From positions 1-64,000 of the forward strand of contig CAYUPL010000013.1 of the NCBI GenBank assembly GCA_964446655.1: a stretch of 64,000 nucleotides of DNA, written 5' to 3'. The translations under genes and the position numbers were made by a program. This DNA comes from Desulfopila_A sp964446655. Its GTDB lineage: Bacteria > Desulfobacterota > Desulfobulbia > Desulfobulbales > Desulfocapsaceae. Each line of letters starts with the position of its first letter. Positions within the stretch are counted from its first letter, which is position 1. Shown here one piece after another: positions 36,584 through 45,099 of this stretch. The notes under the pieces were generated by a model. That model saw only the letters and a program-made list of their open reading frames with translations, searched no databases and was not told the DNA's origin.

Positions 36584-38062
36584 GTGATTGCCCAATATCC
36601 TATACTCCAGGTTATTATTCCGCTCATCGGCGCGCCTCTTTGTCTGTTTCTTCGAGTACCGCGCCTAGTCGGTCCTTTTGCCATTCTTGTAAGTGGCGCC
36701 GCTTTTTTAATCAGCTGCGGTTTACTGCAGCAGGTGCTTCTGCACGGCACCATCGTGTATGAACTCGGCGGCTGGCCGGCGCCATGGGGAATCGAATACC
36801 GTATCGACCATCTCAACGCCTACCTTCTTCTGCTGGTTTCATCAATCAGTACTATTGTTCTGGTTGCCGCCCAATCCAGTATCAAGGATGAGCTGCCGGG
36901 AAACAGACATACCTTTTTCTATACCGCATACCTGCTCTGCCTCACCGGTCTCCTTGGTATACTGGCAACTGCGGATGCCTTCAACGTTTTCGTTTTTCTC
37001 GAAATTTCAGCACTTTCCTCGTATACACTCATAGCTCTCGGCACTGACCGGCGCGCCCTGACCGCCTCGTATCAGTACCTTATTATGGGAACCATAGGCG
37101 CCACCTTTATTATTATCGGCGTCGGCCTGATGTATATGATGACCGGAACGCTGAACATGCATGATCTCTCCGAACGGTTACCCTCCGTATATGAATCGAA
37201 GACCGTTTTATGCGCTTTTGGTTTTTTTATTGTCGGCGTCTGTCTCAAGCTGGCACTCTTTCCTCTCCACCTCTGGCTCCCCAATGCTTATGCCTATGCC
37301 CCTTCGGTGGCCACGGCGTTTCTGGCGGCAACATCGACCAAGGTAGCCGTTTATGTCCTGATTCGCTGGGTTTTCGATGTCTTCAGTATTGAATTTGTCG
37401 TACAGTCGCTGCCGCTCAATGATATATTTCTGGTGCTTGGTCTGGCCGGCATCTTTGCCGCATCGATTTCCGCCATATACCAGCTCAATATCAAGCGTCT
37501 CTTTGCCTATTCCAGCGTAGCGCAGATCGGCTATATGATTGTCGGCCTGGCCATAGGAACATCCCTTGGGCTTACAGCAACACTGTTACATCTCTTTAAT
37601 CACGCCCTTATGAAAGGAGCACTGTTTCTGGCAATCGGCGCTGTGGTCTATCGTATCGGCAGTGCGCAGCTTAATCACTTTGCCGGGTTAGGACGTAAGA
37701 TGCCCTGGACCATGGCGGCCATCGTTACCGGCGGGCTGAGCCTTATTGGTGTTCCACTGACAGTCGGATTCGTCAGCAAATGGTATCTGGTTACAGCCCT
37801 GCTGGAACGAGGGTGGTGGCCCGTTGCCGTGCTGGTTCTCCTCAGCTCACTGCTTGCCGTTATCTATGTGTGGCGCATTGTTGAATGGATTTACTTTACT
37901 CAGCCACGGATTATTCTCAATGATATTCGGGAAGCACCACTGAGCCAGCTCATCCCTATCTGGGTACTGGTGCTGGCAAACCTGTATTTTGGCGTTGACA
38001 CCCGCTTGACGGTAGGTGTGAGCAAATTGGCAGCACAAAGCCTGTTTGGAGTGAATCCGTGA
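36584..38062 (+). CDS. mrpD: Antiporter-like subunit D-1 (MrpD/NuoN-like)
   Basis: The first of three antiporter-like proteins, 492 residues with about 14 helices. The helix 5 glutamate is in NVFVFLEISALSSYTLIALG and the helix 7 lysine in CLKLALFPLHLWLPNAYAYA, with QLNIKRLFAYSSVAQIGYM following. It starts with GTG after AAAAAGGAAA. By place in the operon it corresponds to MrpD or MbhH. It is likely a proton or sodium channel subunit. Confidence 0.9.
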   Translation: MIAQYPILQVIIPLIGAPLCLFLRVPRLVGPFAILVSGAAFLISCGLLQQVLLHGTIVYELGGWPAPWGIEYRIDHLNAYLLLLVSSISTIVLVAAQSSIKDELPGNRHTFFYTAYLLCLTGLLGILATADAFNVFVFLEISALSSYTLIALGTDRRALTASYQYLIMGTIGATFIIIGVGLMYMMTGTLNMHDLSERLPSVYESKTVLCAFGFFIVGVCLKLALFPLHLWLPNAYAYAPSVATAFLAATSTKVAVYVLIRWVFDVFSIEFVVQSLPLNDIFLVLGLAGIFAASISAIYQLNIKRLFAYSSVAQIGYMIVGLAIGTSLGLTATLLHLFNHALMKGALFLAIGAVVYRIGSAQLNHFAGLGRKMPWTMAAIVTGGLSLIGVPLTVGFVSKWYLVTALLERGWWPVAVLVLLSSLLAVIYVWRIVEWIYFTQPRIILNDIREAPLSQLIPIWVLVLANLYFGVDTRLTVGVSKLAAQSLFGVNP

Positions 38063-39522
38063 TGCAGTTGTCGCCAGAACTGATAGTACTGTTAACCATG
38101 CTGGTGCCGGCAGTGGCCGTTATCGGCATCGTTGCCGCCGGCTCCTTCCCCAACCTGCGTGAAGGAGTGACCATAACCGCCAGTATAGTACTCATATATC
38201 TGGTAAGTAGCCTCTATACGTCTCTTAAAAACGGTGCGGTTATCTCCCTGACATCGCCCGATCTCTTTCCCGGTCTTGCACTCAATTTTACCATTGAGCC
38301 CCTTGGCATGCTGTTTTCGCTGGTGGCCGGGTATTTGTGGTTGGTAACCACCGTCTATGCCATCGGATATATGCGTGATCATCATGAGGAAAACCAGACC
38401 CGGTTTTACGCCTGTTTTGCCATCGCGATATCATCTACCATGGGTATCGCCTTCGCCGGCAATCTCTTTACTCTCTTTATATTTTATGAAGTTCTGACTC
38501 TTTCCACCTACCCTCTGGTGACCCACGCCGGAACCCAGAAAGCCAAGAAAGGGGGACGGGTCTATCTCGGTGTTCTGCTGACCACCTCAATACTTTTTCT
38601 GCTTATGGCCATCATCGGCACCTGGCACACTGCCGGAACCCTTGATTTCCAGAAGGGCGGCATTTTCGCCGAGGAAACTTCCCATCTGGTTACCGGGACG
38701 TTGCTGGTTCTTTTTATCTTCGGCATCGGCAAAGCAGCAATTATGCCTTTCCATCGCTGGCTTCCCGCGGCAATGGTGGCTCCGACGCCCGTCAGCGCCC
38801 TGCTTCATGCGGTTGCCGTGGTCAAGGCCGGTGTCTTTACGGTACTGAAGGTATGCATTTATATTTTCGGTCTCGATCTGCTGCAGGAGCTGCCAAGTGC
38901 CGATGTTATGCTCTATCTTGCCGGAGCAACCGTACTGCTGGCCTCGCTGGTCGCCATGCGACAGGACAACCTCAAAGCGCGATTGGCCTATTCCACCGTC
39001 AGTCAGCTCGGCTATATCACCATAGGTGCATTGCTGGCCACCAGCGCCGGTATAGTCGGTGGGTCCATGCATATCGCCATGCATGCCTTCGGTAAGATCA
39101 CCTTGTTTTTCTGTGCCGGTGCCATCATGCTTGCGGCACACAAAACCGAAATTAGTCAAATGCGTGGTTTGGGACGACGGATGCCCATTACCATGACGGC
39201 CTTTTTCATCGGCAGCCTCAGTATTATCGGCCTACCTCCCACAGGAGGAACCTGGGGCAAATGGTTCCTGATGACCGGTGCTCTGGATGCCGGACAATGG
39301 ATCATAATGGCAGTATTGATGATAAGCTCCTTACTCAACATCGCTTATCTGCTGCCCATTCCCCTGCGCGCTTTTTTCAGCGACGACGCCAATCAGGAAA
39401 GCGTGAAAATCAAAGAAGCTCCGCTACCTTCTCTGTTTGCTTTGAGTGTTACCGCTTTAGGGTGTATCGTGCTGTTTTTCTTCACGCGGCCACTCTATGA
39501 ACTTGCACTGGCCATTCTTTAA
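38062..39522 (+). CDS. Antiporter-like subunit D-2 (NuoM/MrpD-like)
   Basis: A second antiporter-like protein of about 486 residues. Helix 5 region LFIFYEVLTLSTYPLVTHA holds the glutamate, and helix 7-8 GKAAIMPFHRWLPAAMVAPTP the lysine; KARLAYSTVSQLGYIT follows. An ATG at 38062 overlaps the previous stop. It is distinct in sequence from both neighbours, so it is not a recent tandem copy. Role by analogy: ion-conducting subunit. Confidence 0.88.
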   Translation: MQLSPELIVLLTMLVPAVAVIGIVAAGSFPNLREGVTITASIVLIYLVSSLYTSLKNGAVISLTSPDLFPGLALNFTIEPLGMLFSLVAGYLWLVTTVYAIGYMRDHHEENQTRFYACFAIAISSTMGIAFAGNLFTLFIFYEVLTLSTYPLVTHAGTQKAKKGGRVYLGVLLTTSILFLLMAIIGTWHTAGTLDFQKGGIFAEETSHLVTGTLLVLFIFGIGKAAIMPFHRWLPAAMVAPTPVSALLHAVAVVKAGVFTVLKVCIYIFGLDLLQELPSADVMLYLAGATVLLASLVAMRQDNLKARLAYSTVSQLGYITIGALLATSAGIVGGSMHIAMHAFGKITLFFCAGAIMLAAHKTEISQMRGLGRRMPITMTAFFIGSLSIIGLPPTGGTWGKWFLMTGALDAGQWIIMAVLMISSLLNIAYLLPIPLRAFFSDDANQESVKIKEAPLPSLFALSVTALGCIVLFFFTRPLYELALAIL

Positions 39523-39536
39523 GTACAGGATATAAC

Positions 39537-39827
39537 ATGGCGAAAAAGACCAAACATTTTTTTGACAACCCAGGCAATGTCGAGCTGGTCATTTATAGCC
39601 TCTATGTGTGCTGCGGCCTACTCCTGCTCCTGGACTTTATTGTACACCGGCATACTTACCACGAATGGGAGAACTTGCTCGGTTTTTACTCAATCTATGG
39701 ATTTGTTGCCTGCACCGCAATAGTGTTCGGCTCGAAAGTCCTGCGTACCTTCGTCGAACGGGAGGAAGAGTTTTACAATGACAACCACACCAGCGAAAAA
39801 GTAGGAGCCGACCATGTGGATGAGTGA
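39537..39827 (+). CDS. Small two-helix membrane protein in the antiporter operon
   Basis: A 96-residue protein that I do not recognise as a named family. Two membrane helices are clear (VIYSLYVCCGLLLLLDFIVH and FYSIYGFVACTAIVFGSKVL), both ends are charged. It sits between two antiporter-like genes with 14 bp and a 14-bp overlap, so it is translated with them and probably an accessory or assembly subunit of the complex. Confidence 0.75.
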   Translation: MAKKTKHFFDNPGNVELVIYSLYVCCGLLLLLDFIVHRHTYHEWENLLGFYSIYGFVACTAIVFGSKVLRTFVEREEEFYNDNHTSEKVGADHVDE

Positions 39828-41514
39828 AATACCCGCCTTCCTCCCCTTTTTCATCGGTGCTCTGCTGGCGTTGATTACCCGAGGACATCTCCGTTCATTT
39901 CTCATGCTTGCCATGGTGGCGGCAAGCGGCATTCATCTTTGGCTGTTGCCTGAGCATTTCACGGTCAGCATGTCCATATTAGGCTATGAACTCACCCCGT
40001 ACAGGGTCGATTCTCTCAGTCTGGTATTCGGCTATGTGTTTCACATTGCAGCTTTTATCTCTGTACTCTATGCCCTGCATATCCGGGACACCATGCAGCA
40101 TGTCTCAGGCCTTGTTTATGCCGGCAGCGCCCTTGGGGCAATCTTCGCGGGGGATTTGCTCACCCTGTTCGTCTTCTGGGAATTACTGGCGATCAGTTCG
40201 GTTTTCCTGATATGGGCAAGTCGAAACGAGACGGCGTACCAGGCCGGGATGCGGTACCTGCTCATTCAGGTCTTTTCCGGATTACTTCTCCTTGCCGGAC
40301 TTCTGGTCTATTATCACCAGACCGGATCGCTGGATTTTGATGTCATCGGCACCGGCCATATCGGCGGATGGCTGATTCTTCTGGCCTTTGGGATTAAGGC
40401 GGCCTTCCCCCTGCTCCACACCTGGCTCACCGATTCTTACCCCGAAGCCACCCCGACCGGGACGGTTTTTCTGAGCGCCTTTACTACCAAAACCGCTATC
40501 TATACTCTTGCCCGCGGTTATCCCGGCACGGAAATTTTGATTGTCATCGGAGCGATCATGGCAATTTTTCCAATTTTCTACGCCGTTATCCAAAACGATC
40601 TTCGTAAGGTGCTTTCCTACAGCCTGATCAACCAGCTTGGCTTCATGGTTTGCGGAATTGGTATCGGCACCACCTTGGCAATCAATGGTGCAGTCTCTCA
40701 CGCCTTTGCCCATATCATCTATAAGAGTTTGCTGTTTATGTCCATGGGGGCAGTGCTCCATATGACCGGAAAAATAAAAGCGACTGATATCGGAGGATTA
40801 TATCGCTCAATGCCGATCACCACCGTCTTGTGCATAATCGGTGCGGCATCGATTTCGGCCTTCCCGCTCTTCAGTGGTTTTGTCGCCAAGTCGATTATCA
40901 TGGCCGCCGCTCTAAAAGAAGGGCACAATGTCCTTTGGCTGATACTGCTCATCGCCTCTGCGGGAGTCTTGAAGCACGCCGGTATCCAGATTCCCTTCTT
41001 TGCCTTCTTTGCTCATGACTCAGGGATCAGAACCACCGAACCGCCAAAAAACATGCTTTTGGCAATGTTTATTGCCGCTGCACTCTGTCTGGGCATTGGT
41101 ATGTATCCAAAGATGCTTTACAATCTGCTGCCGCACGCCATGGATTTTACAGCCTATGACCTGACCCATGTTCTGACCCAGCTGCAGTTGCTCTTCTTCG
41201 CCATGCTGGCTTTTGTCTGGCTCTATAGGAGTGGACTCTATCCCCCCGAGGTCCGAGCCGTCAATGTCGACGCCGAATGGTTCTACCGGCGCTTCTTCCC
41301 CCGCCTGTTTCGGGCGATTCTGAGCTGGATGTGGCGGACCGATACAGCAATTCGAGGCTCCTTTTTGACCAGACTGGACAATCTCTTTACCTTCCTGATC
41401 CAACTTCACAACCCGGGTGGCAGGGTTTCGCGCATGCGCCCCACCGGCAACATGGTCATGTGGGTAGCCGTTCTGCTTGCCGTCTATACCTGGCTGTTGT
41501 TAAGCTGGGCCTGA
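39814..41514 (+). CDS. Antiporter-like subunit D-3 (NuoL/MrpA-like core)
   Basis: The third antiporter-like protein, 566 residues. LTLFVFWELLAISSVFLIWA gives the helix 5 glutamate and GIKAAFPLLHTWLTDSYPEA the helix 7 lysine, followed by QNDLRKVLSYSLINQLGFM. Beyond about residue 450 there is a longer C-terminal part with one or two more helices and a loop rich in arginine and phenylalanine. It is not the lateral helix of NuoL as far as I can see. It overlaps the small protein gene by 14 bp and closes the operon. Confidence 0.88.
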   Translation: MWMSEIPAFLPFFIGALLALITRGHLRSFLMLAMVAASGIHLWLLPEHFTVSMSILGYELTPYRVDSLSLVFGYVFHIAAFISVLYALHIRDTMQHVSGLVYAGSALGAIFAGDLLTLFVFWELLAISSVFLIWASRNETAYQAGMRYLLIQVFSGLLLLAGLLVYYHQTGSLDFDVIGTGHIGGWLILLAFGIKAAFPLLHTWLTDSYPEATPTGTVFLSAFTTKTAIYTLARGYPGTEILIVIGAIMAIFPIFYAVIQNDLRKVLSYSLINQLGFMVCGIGIGTTLAINGAVSHAFAHIIYKSLLFMSMGAVLHMTGKIKATDIGGLYRSMPITTVLCIIGAASISAFPLFSGFVAKSIIMAAALKEGHNVLWLILLIASAGVLKHAGIQIPFFAFFAHDSGIRTTEPPKNMLLAMFIAAALCLGIGMYPKMLYNLLPHAMDFTAYDLTHVLTQLQLLFFAMLAFVWLYRSGLYPPEVRAVNVDAEWFYRRFFPRLFRAILSWMWRTDTAIRGSFLTRLDNLFTFLIQLHNPGGRVSRMRPTGNMVMWVAVLLAVYTWLLLSWA

Positions 41515-41536
41515 TCCCGCTTTTCCGGAAATCGTC

Positions 41537-41567
41537 CGTGCTGCTTTGCACTCTGCTAAGCAGCACG
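41537..41567. terminator. Hairpin between the mrp operon and hutI
   Basis: CGTGCTGCTT (41537-41546) and AAGCAGCACG (41558-41567) are perfect complements with an 11-base loop. The right arm lies within the last codons and stop of hutI, so one sequence could end both convergent transcripts. The plus strand has a T-run some 15 bases later. Confidence 0.5.
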
Positions 41568-42806
41568 AACTAATTCGCCTTTTTTATACACCTCATCGAC
41601 TGCTGAAACACCGGCATGATAGGCCAGAATCGCCGGAGTTTCTCCCTGAAGCAGCAGGAAATCCGCCTGCTTGCCAATATCGAGGCTGCCGGTACATTCG
41701 GCCATGTCAATGGCATAGGCGGCATTGAGGGTGGCCGCCGTCAATGCCTCGGCCGGCGACATTTTCATGCAGAGGACCGCCAGACCAAAAACAAACGGCA
41801 TCGACTCGGTAAAACTCGAGCCTGGATTACAGTCGGTTGCCAGAGCGACGGCAACGTTTTCTTCAATCATTTTTCGTGCCGGAGCATATGACTTCTGCAA
41901 GCTATAGGCCGTGGCCGGCAGTAAGGTGGCAACTACACCCGCAGCAGCCATCGCTGCTATATCTGTTTCACTGACAGCCAGCAGATGATCGGCTGAAAGA
42001 GCGCCAAGCCCTGCGGCCAGTCCCGCTCCTCCTAAACTTTGAACCTCGTCTGCATGGAGCTTTATCTTGAGACCGGATTTTTGGGCGTGAAGCAGCAGTC
42101 GCCTGCTCTGGGTAATGGTAAAAACTCCTTTTTCGCAGAAAATATCACATTGTCGCGCGATTCCCTGTCGCTGCACCGCCGGCAGCATTTCTTGCAGTAT
42201 CATCGTGATATAGTCATCCGCTCTGCCACGATAGTGTTCCGGTACGGCATGGGCTCCCAGAAAAGTCGGCACCACATCGACAGGCAGTTGGTCCCCTATC
42301 CTGCCGATAACCTCCAGCATCTTCAATTCATTGACGGTGTCCAAGCCATAGCCGCTCTTGATCTCAACTGTGGTTGTACCAAGGGAAAGTGCCTTGAGAA
42401 CATGTTTTTCGGTCTCTGCGTAAAGCTGATCCGCATCTGTGTCGGCCACCGCCCTGACAGAAGACAGAATCCCTCCTCCCCGTTGCAGAATCTCCATATA
42501 CGGTACACCACCTATCCGAAGGGCAAATTCACTCTCTCGCAATGTTGCAAAACACATATGAGTATGTGGGTCGACAAAACCGGGGATCATACATCTACCG
42601 TGGCAGTCGATTTCTTCGACCGGCGAATCAACGCCTGTTGACGAGAGTACGTCTTCTTCATTGCCGATAGCAGCGATACAGCCATCCTGCACCAGCAGAG
42701 CACCTGCTTCATAGTGCAGCAGAGAAGCCTGATTCGTTCCGCTCAAAGGAAAACCACGATCTAGCGGAGTGAAGATACGGCAGTTTCTGTAGAGTTTCGT
42801 AACCAT
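41556..42806 (-). CDS. hutI: Imidazolonepropionase
   Basis: A 416-residue amidohydrolase, third step of histidine breakdown, turning imidazolonepropionate into formiminoglutamate. PGFVDPHTHMCF holds the first metal histidines; KIKLHADEVQSLGGAGLA and ATDCNPGSSF are the later active-site blocks. Length fits. It lies 16 bp downstream of hutU and is co-transcribed. The product goes to FtcD, not to a separate formiminoglutamase. Confidence 0.95.
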   Translation of the reverse strand: MVTKLYRNCRIFTPLDRGFPLSGTNQASLLHYEAGALLVQDGCIAAIGNEEDVLSSTGVDSPVEEIDCHGRCMIPGFVDPHTHMCFATLRESEFALRIGGVPYMEILQRGGGILSSVRAVADTDADQLYAETEKHVLKALSLGTTTVEIKSGYGLDTVNELKMLEVIGRIGDQLPVDVVPTFLGAHAVPEHYRGRADDYITMILQEMLPAVQRQGIARQCDIFCEKGVFTITQSRRLLLHAQKSGLKIKLHADEVQSLGGAGLAAGLGALSADHLLAVSETDIAAMAAAGVVATLLPATAYSLQKSYAPARKMIEENVAVALATDCNPGSSFTESMPFVFGLAVLCMKMSPAEALTAATLNAAYAIDMAECTGSLDIGKQADFLLLQGETPAILAYHAGVSAVDEVYKKGELVRAA

Positions 42807-42822
42807 AATCGCTCTCCCTGAA

Positions 42823-44847
42823 TCAGCTTGAGGACATTGTATCGGGTATAAAATTGTCGATTAAATCATCATCGACAAGGTGAGGAATAGTAATCTGATC
42901 GCCGTTGCCATTGTCCTTATTGTACTGTACCGCCACGGCCATGGCATTGGGATTCCTGCTCCAGTTTCTTCTGGCAACTCCACCCATGACATCCCAGTTC
43001 GTAGCATTCCTGATTATGGTATCGATCCTGCTGCTGCCGTCCAGCACCAGACCAAAACCACCATTTACGGCCTTACCGATACCGGTGCCGCCGCCGTTAT
43101 GCAGAGCAACCAGGGACATGCCCCTGGCGGCATTACCTGCAAAACAGTGTGTCGCCATGTCGGCACAGACATTGCTGCCATCGTGAATGTTGGCGGTTTC
43201 ACGAAAAGGCGAATCGGTGCCGCCGGGATCGTGATGATCTCTGCCCAGCATTACGGGACCGATTTCCTTTTTTCGCACCATTTCGTTAAACAGCAGAGCA
43301 ATGTCCATTCGGCCGCCGGCATCTGCGTAGAGAATACGTGCCTGACTTCCTACCACCAATTTGTGTTTGGCGGCATCACGTATCCAGTTGTAGTTGTCGC
43401 GATCTTCAGCGCGGCGATCCGGAGCTATGCAGGACATGGCGGCTTGATCCGTCCTGGCAAGATCGGCAGGGGAGCCGCTGAGGCAGATCCATCGGAACGG
43501 GCCATAACCATAATCAAAAAGAGGCCCCATGATGTCTTCAAAATAGGATGGGAAGATAAAGCCGTCTTTATCGTCTCTACCGTTTCGCGATACGGCCGTG
43601 ACTCCCGCATCAAAAACTGCCTTGAGAAAGGCATTGCCGTAATCGAAAAAACAGGCGCCTTGGGCGGTCAGACCACTGATTGCCTGGAAATGGCGCTGCA
43701 GGCTGTTGTCGACGCAAGTGATAAAGTACGCCCGATCCTGGGCCAGCAGACGTGTCCTTTCCGCAAAACTGATACCTTGGGGGCAGTAGCCGCCGTCATA
43801 GACCACATGACAGGAAGTCTGATCCGAAAGCAGATCAACCTTGACTTTCCTCCGAGCCAGATATTCAAGAAGATCGACAACATTACCATGATAGGCAACA
43901 GAAACCGCCTCTCTTCGCTCCTTGGCCTGTACTGCTAAACCAACAGCCTCATCAAGTTCGGCGCTGATCACATCGACCCAGCCTTGCGCGTGCCTGGTCT
44001 CAATACGGGACAAGTCAACTTCGGCGATTATGGAAACCGCTCCGGCGATTTTAGCAGCCTTGGGCTGTGCCCCGCTCATGCCGCCGAGGCCGGATGAAAC
44101 AAACAGCAGTCCCTCGAGCCCGGCATCACCCGACACGCCGCACATTTTGCGCCCTGCTCCCAATAAGGTGGTATAGGTACCATGGACAATTCCCTGAGGA
44201 CCGATATACATCCACCCTCCGGCCGTCATCTGGCCATAAGAGGTCACCCCCATTTGGGCGGCAATCTCCCAGTCTCTGGGGTTGTCGTACAGGCCCACCA
44301 TCAGACCGTTGCTGATAATTACCCGCGGACTGTCCGGGGATGAGAGGAAAAGGCCGAGGGGATGCCCCGACTGCATTACCAGAGTCTGCGTCTCGCGCAA
44401 TTCTTCGAGATATTTTTTGATGAGCCGGTATTGCATCCAGTTCTGGCAGACACTGCCGGTCTCGCCATAGGTCACCAGTTCATAGGGATAGAGGGCAACG
44501 TCGAAGTCAAGATTATTGTCGATCATCAACTGAAAGCTTTGCCCGGCCAGACAATTACCACGATACTGCTCAATCGGTTTCGCCTTGATGGCTCCCTGGG
44601 GTCTGAATCTATACCCATAGATTCGTCCGCGGGTCCTGAGCTCCTCGAAAAATTCGGGCAGAAGGATATGATGATACTTTTGGGGCACATACCTCAAGGC
44701 GTTACGCAGAGCCACGACCGTTTGCGGTCTGGTAAGGCGAAAACCTCTATCAGGCGCCCGTCTGATGTTGTGTTCGAAGTCGGCTTTCTCCGGCAATTTC
44801 TCATCAAGATGAATCCTCATGGAATTGCCGGTTGTTGTCTTTTTCAT
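42823..44847 (-). CDS. hutU: Urocanate hydratase, long form
   Basis: A 674-residue urocanase, second step of the pathway, using NAD+ as an electrophile. Seen are MTAGGWMYIGPQGIVHGTY, GLGGMSGAQPKA (dinucleotide-binding), and the C-terminal run around LGRDHHDPGGTDSPFRE and VALHNGGGTGIGKA. The common bacterial enzyme has about 555 residues; this longer form, with an added N-terminal part, is a known sub-type. The ATG follows a purine-rich AAAGGGGGCGAG. An operator-like palindrome lies 100 bp upstream. Confidence 0.95.
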   Translation of the reverse strand: MKKTTTGNSMRIHLDEKLPEKADFEHNIRRAPDRGFRLTRPQTVVALRNALRYVPQKYHHILLPEFFEELRTRGRIYGYRFRPQGAIKAKPIEQYRGNCLAGQSFQLMIDNNLDFDVALYPYELVTYGETGSVCQNWMQYRLIKKYLEELRETQTLVMQSGHPLGLFLSSPDSPRVIISNGLMVGLYDNPRDWEIAAQMGVTSYGQMTAGGWMYIGPQGIVHGTYTTLLGAGRKMCGVSGDAGLEGLLFVSSGLGGMSGAQPKAAKIAGAVSIIAEVDLSRIETRHAQGWVDVISAELDEAVGLAVQAKERREAVSVAYHGNVVDLLEYLARRKVKVDLLSDQTSCHVVYDGGYCPQGISFAERTRLLAQDRAYFITCVDNSLQRHFQAISGLTAQGACFFDYGNAFLKAVFDAGVTAVSRNGRDDKDGFIFPSYFEDIMGPLFDYGYGPFRWICLSGSPADLARTDQAAMSCIAPDRRAEDRDNYNWIRDAAKHKLVVGSQARILYADAGGRMDIALLFNEMVRKKEIGPVMLGRDHHDPGGTDSPFRETANIHDGSNVCADMATHCFAGNAARGMSLVALHNGGGTGIGKAVNGGFGLVLDGSSRIDTIIRNATNWDVMGGVARRNWSRNPNAMAVAVQYNKDNGNGDQITIPHLVDDDLIDNFIPDTMSSS

Positions 44848-44948
44848 GCTCTCGCCCCCTTTCAGCCTGATAGTGCTACTCCGGATAGACCGGCACCCGT
44901 CTTTTCGTCAAGATCAACTCATAATGATGACATGATAGCATTGCGAAT

Positions 44949-44960
44949 TCGTATATACAA
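44949..44960. promoter_or_regulatory. HutC-type operator upstream of hutUI (site 1)
   Basis: TCGTATATACAA, one mismatch from the TTGTATATACAA palindrome of site 2. It lies about 100 bp upstream of hutU. On the minus strand a TTGACG (44978-44983) lies upstream at -35-like spacing. The match to known HutC operators is from memory of the family, so the function is inferred. Confidence 0.55.
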
Positions 44961-45029
44961 ATTATCTCATCGATAGCCGTCAAGCAACTACATCCTTTCG
45001 CTTTACTGTATATTTACTCTATCAAAATC

Positions 45030-45058
45030 TTGCTCTTTTTTGTATTTGTATATACAAT
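45030..45058 (+). promoter_or_regulatory. hutH promoter with HutC-type operator (site 2)
   Basis: The perfect 12-bp palindrome TTGTATATACAA (45046-45057) overlaps a -10-like TACAAT (45053-45058), with TTGCTC at 45030-45035 at 17 bases spacing. A repressor on this site would block the promoter. It is 42 bp before the hutH ATG. Confidence 0.6.
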
Positions 45059-45099
45059 GAAGCCAAAAACTGAACACCCTTTTTCCGTCAAGGTGAATT

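Noticed and set aside
42880..43938. A 352-codon open frame on the plus strand
   Set aside because: Antisense to hutU, with no recognisable domain and no ribosome-binding site.
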